From Pseudomonadota bacterium (GTDB lineage Bacteria; Pseudomonadota; Alphaproteobacteria; Rhizobiales; Xanthobacteraceae), in the NCBI GenBank assembly GCA_018971625.1, contig JAGXAJ010000002.1, positions 1 through 64,000 on the forward strand: a stretch of DNA of 64,000 nucleotides. Reading direction: 5' to 3'. Shown here in pieces: positions 56,386 to 64,000 of the stretch (within the stretch, counting starts at the first letter, position 1; every line of letters begins with the position of its first letter). Position numbers and translations under genes: made by a program. A model generated the notes under the pieces. That model saw only the letters and a program-made list of their open reading frames with translations, did not search any database and was not told the DNA's origin.

Positions 56386-58191
56386 ATGACCGTGCTCCAC
56401 AAGATCGGCCGCTGGCTGCGAAACCGGGCGTTCAAGCTCGGACCGTCGTCCGACAGCGCGGATCAAGATAGCGCTATTTTCTTCCGCCTTCTTCACGAAC
56501 AGACCGCGCGGAATTGGCTGACCTACCTGGTCAGCTTCTTTCTGATGGCCGTGCTTGCATCCTGCGTGACATTGACCGCCTATCTCATCGGAGCGGTCGT
56601 CAATGCGACGACGATCGCCAATGATTTTCACCGCGTGCTGGTTGTTTCGGCGGTGATCATTGTCGCCTTTTTGGTGAAAGGTCTCGCGCAATACGGCCAG
56701 GCCATCCAGCTGACCCGTGCGCACGCCACGAGTACGGCGTTCTACCGCCGTGTCCTGTTCGACAGGCTACTTCGCGAGAATATCCATTTTCTGTCCAACG
56801 AGCACTCGTCCGAGACGATCACGCGTCTGCGCCTCAGCGCGGAGGCGCCAGCCAAACTTGTCGACTTGACCATTTGCGCCGTCGGTCGCGAGGGGCTTTC
56901 GATCATCGGCCTGTCGAGCGTCATGATCTATCGCGACCCCATCTTGTCGCTTGGCTGCGTCCTGTCCGTGCCGCTGTTGTTTGCCCTCGCAAGGAAATCG
57001 CGTGCGCGCCTCGACCGCCTCACGCTGATGTCGATAAGGGCGCAAGGCGGGATGCTGGAAGTGCTCCAGGAGGCACTGAACGGCATATTGTCGGTCAAGG
57101 CTTTCGGTCTGGAACGTTCGATGCGAGATCGCGCCGGTCGGGAAATCGATTTGGTTCGCGACGCCGACGAGAAAATCGCAAAGCTGACATGGCAATACAT
57201 GCCGCTGGTTGAAGCTCTCAGCGGGAGTGTCGTTGCCCTGATCATCCTTTATGGAAGCTATCGGATCTTGTCGGGTGGATCGACGCCGGGGGATCTTGTC
57301 TCCTATCTGACCGCTTTCCTGCTGGTTTACGAGCCCGTCAAGCGGCTGACGCGCTTTCCGCTGGACGTTGCCAATGCCATGCCGGGCTTGCGGTTGCTCT
57401 ATGAAACCCTGGATTCGGAACCGTCGGAGCCATCTGACGACGGCAAGCCGGATCTGCAGGTCAGAGAGGGCCGCATCAGGTTCGATGGCGTCACGTTTGG
57501 GTATAGGCAGAACGTCCCGGTGTTGCGCGGGCTGACGCTGGTCGCTGCGCCGGGTCAGGCGACGGCGCTGGTCGGTCGCTCGGGCAGCGGGAAATCGACG
57601 ATTTTCAGACTTTTGCTCAGGCTCCGTGACTGCCAGACTGGCATGATCACAATCGACGGACAAAATATCGCCGGCGTTTCCCGAACCTCGGTGCGGCGCC
57701 ACATCGCCTATCTGGGCCAGGACGCGTTTCTGTTTCATGGGACAGTCGCGGACAACATCGCGGTCGGAAAGATCGGAGCGTCGCGCGAGGAAATCGTCGC
57801 GGCTGCGCGCGCTGCCAATGCCCACGAGTTCATTACGAGCTTCCCTGAAGGCTATGAAACACGCGTCGGCGAGAACGGCCGCGCGCTCTCGAGCGGCCAG
57901 AGACAACGCATAGCGATTGCGCGCGCCTTCCTGAAAGACGCGCCGATCGTCCTTCTGGACGAGCCGACGGCATCGCTGGATACGATCTCGGAACGCGAGG
58001 TGCAGCGTGCAATCGTCCAACTCTGCGCCCATCGCACCGTGCTGATTATTGCGCACCGGATGCATACGATCGCTGACTCGTCGGCCATCTACGTGATCGA
58101 CAATGGACAGGTCCGGGAATCCGGCGATCACGCAGCATTGCTCCGCGTTGGGCAAACCTATCAAGCGCTGTGGTCGGAGCTGCAGGTTTAG
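56386..58191 (+). CDS. ABC exporter, MsbA-like (fused membrane and ATPase domains)
   Basis: A 601-residue half-transporter with six membrane helices (about 40-320) and one nucleotide-binding domain: Walker A GRSGSGKST at 397-405, signature LSSGQ at 501-505, Walker B VLLDEPT at 522-528, and the H-loop IIAHRMHT. Such homodimers flip lipids or glycolipids (MsbA, PglK). Set between two glycosyltransferases and overlapping none, it most likely flips their lipid-linked product. The gene ends seven bases before GT32 copy 2. Confidence 0.9.
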   Translation: MTVLHKIGRWLRNRAFKLGPSSDSADQDSAIFFRLLHEQTARNWLTYLVSFFLMAVLASCVTLTAYLIGAVVNATTIANDFHRVLVVSAVIIVAFLVKGLAQYGQAIQLTRAHATSTAFYRRVLFDRLLRENIHFLSNEHSSETITRLRLSAEAPAKLVDLTICAVGREGLSIIGLSSVMIYRDPILSLGCVLSVPLLFALARKSRARLDRLTLMSIRAQGGMLEVLQEALNGILSVKAFGLERSMRDRAGREIDLVRDADEKIAKLTWQYMPLVEALSGSVVALIILYGSYRILSGGSTPGDLVSYLTAFLLVYEPVKRLTRFPLDVANAMPGLRLLYETLDSEPSEPSDDGKPDLQVREGRIRFDGVTFGYRQNVPVLRGLTLVAAPGQATALVGRSGSGKSTIFRLLLRLRDCQTGMITIDGQNIAGVSRTSVRRHIAYLGQDAFLFHGTVADNIAVGKIGASREEIVAAARAANAHEFITSFPEGYETRVGENGRALSSGQRQRIAIARAFLKDAPIVLLDEPTASLDTISEREVQRAIVQLCAHRTVLIIAHRMHTIADSSAIYVIDNGQVRESGDHAALLRVGQTYQALWSELQV

Positions 58192-58197
58192 CGCCCG

Positions 58198-58971
58198 ATG
58201 GACAGGATGAGTTCAGGCAATATTCCCAAGATTCTGCATCAGCTTTGGCATACAGCCGACTTGCCGCCACGTTTCGCCGAGTGGCGCGCCGGATGGATTG
58301 CCAACCATCCGACGTGGTGCCATCGCCTTTATGACGGTGAGGCAATGCGCCGGATAACAGCCGATCGCGCGCCACAATGGCTTGCCACGTTCGACATTCT
58401 TCCGCGAATGATCCAGCGCGTCGATTTTTTCCGGTATCTTATCGTCTACCTTGATGGCGGCCTTTACGCCGATGTGGACATGATATCCTATTTGCCCTGT
58501 GATGCCCTGCTCCGTGACGCGAGCTGTGTCCTCAGCATCGAACATCGACTTTACCGGCAACTTCAAACTGAACTTGGCTACAGGCGGCCTTGGCAAATTG
58601 CGAACTTTGTCTTTGCCGCGGTGCCCGGCCATCCATTTTTGGCAGCGCTGCTTGAAGCCGTCGCGCGGCAGGCGAGCATGCCGGCACTGAGCGACGACGC
58701 CGTGGAGGAAATCACCGGGCCTCGCCTGCTGACCCGACTGGCCTATGCACTGCCGGCCGAACAGAGAGGCGAAATTCGTATCTTGCCGCAGGTTCATTTG
58801 AACCCGCCTTTCTTCTATCCGCGTTTGGGGCCGCTCGCACACATCATCTATGCTCGCCATATCTGTGCTGGGGAGTGGCGCAAGCAGTCACGACCCTTGA
58901 ACAGGCGGTTTTTGCCCAAAGGACCGTTTCCCAATCCATTTTCAACGGACTGCGCGACCCTCCTTGATTGA
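58198..58971 (+). CDS. GT32-type glycosyltransferase (DXD sugar-binding), copy 2
   Basis: A 257-residue paralogue of the gene at 55500, identical over long stretches such as TADRAPQWLATFD and ITGPRLLTR. The DXD is YADVDM with Asp92 and Asp94. Differences concentrate in the middle (SIEHRLYRQLQTELGYRRPW) and the tail, so acceptor or donor may differ. Translation is probably coupled to the ABC exporter. Start at 58198; an ATG three codons later is possible. Confidence 0.85.
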   Translation: MDRMSSGNIPKILHQLWHTADLPPRFAEWRAGWIANHPTWCHRLYDGEAMRRITADRAPQWLATFDILPRMIQRVDFFRYLIVYLDGGLYADVDMISYLPCDALLRDASCVLSIEHRLYRQLQTELGYRRPWQIANFVFAAVPGHPFLAALLEAVARQASMPALSDDAVEEITGPRLLTRLAYALPAEQRGEIRILPQVHLNPPFFYPRLGPLAHIIYARHICAGEWRKQSRPLNRRFLPKGPFPNPFSTDCATLLD

Positions 58972-59008
58972 CGCCGGGCCTTTTTGCTGCGCTGGAAACA
59001 GGCGGTTT

Positions 59009-59855
59009 TCACGGCGCGGGTGCCGACGCGGCTGCTCCGTTGATTTCAAGGCGCCTCGCCTCCATCATTCCCAGACCCAGCGGTGTGCGGATCGAGATGC
59101 GAGACGGCACCAGGATGCCTGCGCCCGCGACGGGGACAAGCCAAACCTCCATGTCGCGCTGCTCGGCGAGATATTTGAACAAAAACCGGTTCGGGTCATG
59201 GCCCGCTATCGGCACGAAGTACATCGCGCAAACCACAGCAACGCCTCGGGTATCCGACCGGAGCCGTCACATCGGCAACCTGCTTGAACTCGAGCTTGAG
59301 GTCGTAGCGAACGCGACCGTCGAAGACCGGGACCGTTCTTTTGCACGCTTCCGGGCCGGGCTGACTCGTCTGGCCGGGCGCGCTGACCAGAGCAGCCGTC
59401 AATGGGTCAATGACCTTTGTGCGGTGATCCTTTGTGATCGGCAACAACGCTCCGTTGGGAGGTGGTTCCGGATCAATGGATACCTCAGTGGCATTGCGGT
59501 CGGAAAAATTGACACGGACCGTTTCTTCCCGGGACCTGACGTTGGTCGTCAGCGTATACGTCGATGGCAGCATCTCGCCATGGGAACGAGCGCCGCTCGT
59601 CGCGATTTCGCCGCGGCCGTCCAGCACGACCCGAAACGCGCCTGATGTGGCGCCCTTCGCCGTCGCCCGGAAGCGGCGTTCGTCGATGTCGAGCCGTCCG
59701 GATATCTCGCCGATCGGAAGGCCTGCAAGTGTGACCTGGTAAAATGCGTCAAGCCTGACCTCGGCTGCTCTCGAAGTGCCGTCGGCTCCTTGCATCAAGG
59801 CAGTAACGAGCAAATAGCTTCGAAGCCGGCGACCCGGGCGCATGACGTGGACCAA
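59009..59855 (-). pseudogene. DUF3108 periplasmic protein with one frameshift
   Basis: The first frame has a signal peptide (about 1-30) and a beta-rich DUF3108 start: DAFYQVTLAGLPIGEISGRL, later VPVFDGRVRYDLKLEFKQVA and VTAPVGYPR. After one base is lost near 59258 the second frame goes on VCAMYFVPIAGHDPNRFLFK, DMEVWLVPVAGAGILVPSRI, GLGMMEARRLEI to the stop at 59009. The rest is intact, so the shift is recent or a sequence error. DUF3108 proteins are periplasmic; next to LptF/LptG-like genes a carrier role is plausible. Confidence 0.75.
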
Positions 59856-60046
59856 GTTAGCCTCTCGCGAACCCGCCCATTTTTTGCTGCCGCATCATGG
59901 GATGTTGCGAGATCGTTGCGAAAAATGCAATATTTTCCGGCACAAGACCGGGTGGCCGGCCGCGTCAGGGGTGACCGGAGCAGCTTGCCGATGAATGACG
60001 TTGCCGCAATCGCGTTGGGTGACGTGGATACTGGACAGATTGCCAC

Positions 60047-61255
60047 ATGACTTGGTCGCCCTGGCATCTATGGCCGAAGCTATACAGCGCTCGTCTGTTC
60101 ATCCGAACGCTGCTCGAATTCTGTCTTCTCGCATCGCTCATCGAAGGTCTGTACCTTTCCGAGCGCCTTATCTCAATACTCAAGATCGTCATCGACAAGC
60201 CCGTTGGATTTGACAATCTGGTGCCGCTGCTGGCGTCGGCCGCACCGGAAGTTCACCTCGCAACCCCGCTCGCGGTTCTGATCGCAACGTATCGCGTGGC
60301 GCTGCTGTCTCGCGAGAACCGCGAGCTCGTCGTCCTTGCTTCAGGGGGACAAAGCACGGTGCCGCTTCTGCAGGTCGCGACCGCCGTGGCGGTTGCGGCG
60401 TCGATCTTCAGTCTGTCAATCTCGGGGGAACTGGCGCCGCGCGCAAAATATGCATTCCGCGCCAATGTTGACGCTGTTCAATTCGAGGCACTTCGCGGCG
60501 GCAGCACGCCCGGGCAGTTTCTCTACTTGCCCGACAATACGATCTACGTGTGGCCAGCGAGGGCCGGCACCGCCCGGCCGATCTTCGTCAAGCAGGAACT
60601 GGATGAAAAGTCATATCGAATCCTGAATGCGCAGAACACCGAGATCGTGGATCGCTCTTCACAGGGCATGCTCATTGTAGGAATGCGCGGCGTTACGATT
60701 AACGACCTTCCGAATGATGACGAGAACCGGGTTGCGACCGGCACCAATGCGAGCGCAGCCCCTGATGTGGCTTGTGAAAATTGCGGGGCTCGATTCAATC
60801 ATCTGCGATCGGACAGCCTCGTGAAGACCGTCGATGTATTGCAGCTTGTCGCTGCGCCACCTCGCGGTGCCAGCATCGATGAATGGACGACGCCCGAGCT
60901 GCTCGGTTGGGTAGCTGCGCCAGACAGCAAAGCTCCAGAGGCGGCCACAGAAACAGGCGAGGTCACGCGCCGGTTGGCCCGTGCGCTACTGTGTTTCCTG
61001 GCCCCCTTCGTCGCCTGGCTCACGGTTTCGTTTACCACTCGGTCGTTGCGGGCGTTCGCGCTTCCGTTGGCCTGCATCGGAGTCATGGTTGCAGACATCG
61101 GATTTTCCCAACTTGTGGGGCGTCTCGGTCAGATCGGCACGGGTGCGTTATCATCGATCCTCTTGGGAATCGCCTGCACGCTTCTGATACTGCTTGTTGC
61201 GCAGATCGTCGTCCGGCAAGGTCAGCTGATCTTTCCGGCCCTCGGACGCTCATGA
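60047..61255 (+). CDS. LptF/LptG-family permease, LptF-like
   Basis: A 402-residue YjgP/YjgQ-family protein: three N-terminal helices, a periplasmic beta-jellyroll (about 135-300), three C-terminal helices. Diagnostic parts are SRENRELVVLASGG, SISGELAPRAKYAF and the closing helices from about 310. LptF and LptG form the channel that extracts lipopolysaccharide from the inner membrane. The sequence is divergent, so I read it as a specialised paralogue. First gene of a plus-strand run, divergent from the DUF3108 gene. Confidence 0.75.
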   Translation: MTWSPWHLWPKLYSARLFIRTLLEFCLLASLIEGLYLSERLISILKIVIDKPVGFDNLVPLLASAAPEVHLATPLAVLIATYRVALLSRENRELVVLASGGQSTVPLLQVATAVAVAASIFSLSISGELAPRAKYAFRANVDAVQFEALRGGSTPGQFLYLPDNTIYVWPARAGTARPIFVKQELDEKSYRILNAQNTEIVDRSSQGMLIVGMRGVTINDLPNDDENRVATGTNASAAPDVACENCGARFNHLRSDSLVKTVDVLQLVAAPPRGASIDEWTTPELLGWVAAPDSKAPEAATETGEVTRRLARALLCFLAPFVAWLTVSFTTRSLRAFALPLACIGVMVADIGFSQLVGRLGQIGTGALSSILLGIACTLLILLVAQIVVRQGQLIFPALGRS

Positions 61256-61277
61256 ATTCGTGTGAGCGCCATATCCG

Positions 61278-61496
61278 ATGAACCTACTGGGACTGGCCGC
61301 ACTTGCGCTTATGGTCTGGATATTCGTCCGGCCCCCGTTGACGGCCTCGGACGCGATGTTCAAGGGCGCGATCGGTATCGGCGCGGCGATCCTGCTGGCG
61401 CCTGCCAGGCGGTTCGGCTACCTGGTCTATCCGTTCGTTCTTCCGGCAGCTGCGCTGACGTTCGCAACAGCCGAGCAGGCTGGGCCCAGCCGGTGA
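61278..61496 (+). CDS. Small membrane protein between lptF-like and lptG-like genes
   Basis: A 72-residue protein with two or three hydrophobic helices (LLGLAALALMVWIFV, AIGIGAAILLAPA, LVYPFVLPAAALTFA). It lies 22 bases after LptF-like and eight before LptG-like, so it is probably co-translated and may be a small subunit of that complex. No known family. Confidence 0.55.
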   Translation: MNLLGLAALALMVWIFVRPPLTASDAMFKGAIGIGAAILLAPARRFGYLVYPFVLPAAALTFATAEQAGPSR

Positions 61497-61503
61497 AACG
61501 GTC

Positions 61504-62715
61504 GTGACGACGTTGCCGTTAAGAGGTCGGCGTTTGTCGACGATGGCCCGATTGATACGTCGCGCTATCCCGGTCCCGTTCGGCTGGCACACCCGCTACA
61601 TGGTGATGAATTATTGCCGGCACACATTCCTCGTGGGTTGCGCCGTTCTGACCATCGCCCTGTCGATCGACTCCTCCTTGTTCCTGTCGAAAGTGCTGAC
61701 CACCATCTCGACCTGGAACACGTCCTGGAGCGCGCTTTACGTCGGGTGGTATCTCGTACTCCGTGGAACCGATTTCCTGGCCGAGTTGCTGCCGCTTGTC
61801 TGCTTCCTCGGCGCATTCTGGACGGAGATCGCGCACACGCTGTCAAGTGAGCGACTTGTCGTCTGGCTCAGCGGACGGACTCCATGGCAGTGCGTGCTGC
61901 CGGTCTTATTGTTCGGCCTCATTGTCGGCGGCGTGCAATTGGCTCTGAACCGTTATCTGCGCCCCGATGCGGTCATGAGCCTGGCGAAAAATCATCTTGG
62001 ATTCTATGGCGAGCATTTCGATCCGCGGCCGCTGCCGTATCAGCAATGGTTCGCCGCGGGGCACGATATCGTTCAGGCTCGCGTCGAACCAGGCGAACCG
62101 GCCACCCTGCGGGATATCAACATCTATCGGATGGACGATGCGCTTTCATTGAAGGCCTTCATCCGCGCCAAATCTGCAATACCGGTCGGCCGCGACAAGT
62201 GGAAACTTGTCGACGGTTATCGGTGGTCGGCCACGGAAACTCAAGAGCGGCCCAGCTTTAGTCGGCGCGATCCAAAGGCGCCTGCGCTGTCCGAACAAAT
62301 TCCGTTCGCGAACGAAATCACCGAGCTCAATCTTTCGCCCGTTTGGCTCAACAACAACAGGATCGGGGCCCGCTACCTGACCACAGACGTATTCGCCTCG
62401 CTCGAACACGAGGATTTCTCGCCAGCCTATGAATTCCGCACCTGGCAGCGCGCCAGATGGTCACTCGCATTGTTCTGTGCAGCAATGCCGCTGCTGGCGG
62501 CCAGCCTTTCGCTGGTGTTTTTGGCCAAGCGGATCACTCCTGCGGCGTTGATCATCATCGCGATCGCGGGATACGCGGCCAATACCCTCATGAAGATTTC
62601 GGTCTTGCTCGGCGAGCACGGTCAAGTTAGCCCAGTGATGGCCGCATGGTTCGTGCCGGTGCTAGTACTCTTGGCCTGTTCCGGCGTGATCGGTTTCATT
62701 AGTCGCGATGATTGA
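61504..62715 (+). CDS. LptF/LptG-family permease, LptG-like
   Basis: A 403-residue partner of the gene at 60047 with the same layout: N-terminal helices (CRHTFLVGCAVLTIALSI, DFLAELLPLVCFLGAFW), a coupling region SSERLVVWLSGRTPWQCVLP, a periplasmic domain (about 150-300), and C-terminal helices. The coupling segment after helix 2 corresponds to the LptB-contacting helix. Starts at GTG 61504; an ATG at 61543 is the alternative. Ends 55 bases from the convergent lptB-like stop. Confidence 0.75.
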   Translation: MTTLPLRGRRLSTMARLIRRAIPVPFGWHTRYMVMNYCRHTFLVGCAVLTIALSIDSSLFLSKVLTTISTWNTSWSALYVGWYLVLRGTDFLAELLPLVCFLGAFWTEIAHTLSSERLVVWLSGRTPWQCVLPVLLFGLIVGGVQLALNRYLRPDAVMSLAKNHLGFYGEHFDPRPLPYQQWFAAGHDIVQARVEPGEPATLRDINIYRMDDALSLKAFIRAKSAIPVGRDKWKLVDGYRWSATETQERPSFSRRDPKAPALSEQIPFANEITELNLSPVWLNNNRIGARYLTTDVFASLEHEDFSPAYEFRTWQRARWSLALFCAAMPLLAASLSLVFLAKRITPAALIIIAIAGYAANTLMKISVLLGEHGQVSPVMAAWFVPVLVLLACSGVIGFISRDD

Positions 62716-62770
62716 CGGCGAGGGCGGCATCGCTTTCGCGGCGAAGGCCCGCGCTCATGAAGCCTTCGAG

Positions 62771-63463
62771 TTACATGGCGCGAGCTGGGGAATGACCGGC
62801 AAGCTCTCCCGCACTACCTTCGTACACAACCCTTCCCGAGTCGATGACATAGCCGCGTTCGACGCTGGCGAGCGTTTCCTTGACGCTGTGGTCGGTAATC
62901 AGGACGCCGAGGCCGAGTCCGGTAAGATATCTGATAGTCGCTCTGATCTCTTCGATTGCGATCGGGTCGATGCCGGCGAAGGGTTCGTCGAAAAGAATGA
63001 AGGCTGGCCGCGCGGCTAGTGTGCGTGCAATCTCGCAGCGGCGGCGTTCTCCGCCGGAAATCCCGGTCGCCGGGGCACGACGGACATGCTCAAGCCTGAA
63101 GCGCTCGAGAAGGTGGCCGGTGAGACGTTCGCGGCGGGCGCGGTCAACCTCGTAAGCCTCGATGACAATCATAATGTTCTGCTCCACGGTAAGACCACGG
63201 AACAAGGAGGGCTCCTGAGGCAGGTAACTCAAGCCGCGTCTGGCCCGCTGGTGGATCGGCATGAAGGTGATGTCCTCGCCATCCAGCAGGATGCTGCCCG
63301 CGTCTGGCACCTGCACCCCTGCAATCATCTGAAATAGCGTGGTCTTGCCCGCTCCGTTTGGTCCAAACAGTGCGACAGCTTCGCCGCGATCGATATGAAT
63401 ACTGATGTCGGAGGTGACGTCGCGCAGCCCGATCCTTTTTGAGAGCTGACTTGCCATAAGCAT
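62771..63463 (-). CDS. LptB-like ABC ATPase
   Basis: A 230-residue ATPase close to LptB: Walker A GPNGAGKT at 34-41, the LptB-specific LPQEPSLFRGLTVEQNI, signature ISGGE at 135-139, Walker B FILFDEP at 155-161, and H-loop ITDHSVKETL. LptB dimers power LptFG. AGGAG nine bases before the ATG at 63463 sets the start, leaving out 18 extra codons. The housekeeping lptB normally sits with lptA and rpoN, so this is presumably a second, locus-specific copy. Confidence 0.85.
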   Translation of the reverse strand: MLMASQLSKRIGLRDVTSDISIHIDRGEAVALFGPNGAGKTTLFQMIAGVQVPDAGSILLDGEDITFMPIHQRARRGLSYLPQEPSLFRGLTVEQNIMIVIEAYEVDRARRERLTGHLLERFRLEHVRRAPATGISGGERRRCEIARTLAARPAFILFDEPFAGIDPIAIEEIRATIRYLTGLGLGVLITDHSVKETLASVERGYVIDSGRVVYEGSAGELAGHSPARAM

Positions 63464-63532
63464 GCAAGAAACTCCTGTGCTGGAGGCGGAGGCCGACTTG
63501 TCTGTTGCCGGCAGCATGCACGGCTTGCTGGC

Positions 63533-64000
63533 CTAGGCGGCGCTGCCGTCGCCGGGCGATTCGCCGTCAACGAAACTGAGCAGCATGCGCCGAGCCTCAT
63601 CGTCGGTGAACTGACGAGGCGGCGCTTTCATATAGTAGCCGGAAGCTTCAAGGATAGCGCCGCCCAATCCACGATCAAGGGCAATCTTCGCACAGCGAAC
63701 GGCGTCGACAACCACCCCCGCAGAATTCGGTGAGTCCCAAACCTCGAGCTTAAGCTCCAAATTAAGAGGGACGCCCCCGAAGCCGCTTCCCTCAATCCTG
63801 ATATGGGCGATCTTGCGGTCTTGCAGCCAAGGCACATAGTCGCTGGGACCGACATGGATTTGTCCCTCGTCAAATGTGTCGTGGAGCTGGCTGACGACGG
63901 CCTGCGTTTTCGAGATTTTCTTCGACGTCAGCCGGTCGCGCTCCAGCATGTTCAGGAAGTCGGAGTTGCCGCCGAAATTCAGCTGGTAGGTCCGGCACAC
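63533..64000 (-). CDS. Inositol-3-phosphate synthase, actinobacterial type (N-terminus off the window)
   Basis: The last 155 residues are visible: [94 protein letters not shown]. This matches the C-terminal half of mycobacterial-type Ino1, which turns glucose-6-phosphate into inositol-3-phosphate with NAD+. The substrate Lys region ([17 protein letters not shown]) is present. It precedes the lptB-like gene by 69 bases on the same strand, so one operon is likely. Confidence 0.88.
   Translation of the reverse strand: MCRTYQLNFGGNSDFLNMLERDRLTSKKISKTQAVVSQLHDTFDEGQIHVGPSDYVPWLQDRKIAHIRIEGSGFGGVPLNLELKLEVWDSPNSAGVVVDAVRCAKIALDRGLGGAILEASGYYMKAPPRQFTDDEARRMLLSFVDGESPGDGSAA

Noticed and set aside
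56767..58164. 465-codon frame antisense to the ABC exporter
   Set aside because: The opposite strand carries complete ABC-transporter motifs; this frame has none.

Overview
The window looks like chromosomal DNA of a Bradyrhizobium-type alphaproteobacterium (Nitrobacteraceae). The basis is GC-rich coding throughout, a compact dnaA/dnaN/recF/gyrB block, many small protein families I know mainly from Bradyrhizobium, and dispersed repeats of a kind common in that genus. This identification rests on recognition, not on a database search.

Layout. 0-26.6 kb is mostly core genome on the minus strand: fur (cut by the edge), rimI-tsaB, an Nfu-type Fe-S scaffold, a UspA protein, trpS, murJ, a PfkB kinase and a ParB-like protein (both plus strand), a SulP-STAS-cNMP transporter, a GNAT, purC, a pirin, a MATE pump, a murA-like gene whose catalytic Cys is Asp, then gyrB, recF, dnaN, dnaA and, after a 1.26 kb gene-free AT-rich stretch, rpsT. 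Coding direction flips at about 26.6-27 kb. Between the core genes lie wrecks of accessory genes: a serine hydrolase start, a gabD with its middle deleted, a PrpD tail, a DUF559 remnant among palindromic repeats, and later a Bug-type binding protein. 27-36.5 kb holds a Wza-like lipoprotein, an HD-GYP protein, a VOC protein, an SHS-type MFS carrier, a GH15 glucoamylase-like enzyme, a HAD phosphatase and small secreted proteins.

36.5-48.3 kb is a low-density zone of very small genes, at least three frameshifted genes, a truncated NodT-type outer-membrane factor, an integrase-type transposase tail, traC/traD-like relics and two dispersed repeat families. It reads as a decaying, formerly mobile region.

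48.4-64 kb is the most interesting part and reads as one envelope-glycolipid locus. It encodes an FkbH-like HAD enzyme, an acyl carrier protein, an MBOAT acyltransferase and an SGNH-like partner (an acyl or glyceryl decoration module); two GT4 mannosyltransferase-like enzymes resembling actinobacterial PimB and PimA, convergent; two GT32 paralogues flanking an MsbA-like ABC exporter; a DUF3108 periplasmic protein with a frameshift; LptF-like, small membrane and LptG-like proteins; an LptB-like ATPase; and, running off the edge, an actinobacterial-type inositol-3-phosphate synthase. My inference is that this set makes an inositol-containing (PIM-like) glycolipid, flips it, acylates it and carries it towards the outer membrane through a second, dedicated LptB2FG-like extractor. 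No function here has been tested; the family assignments are firm to moderate and the pathway is a hypothesis.
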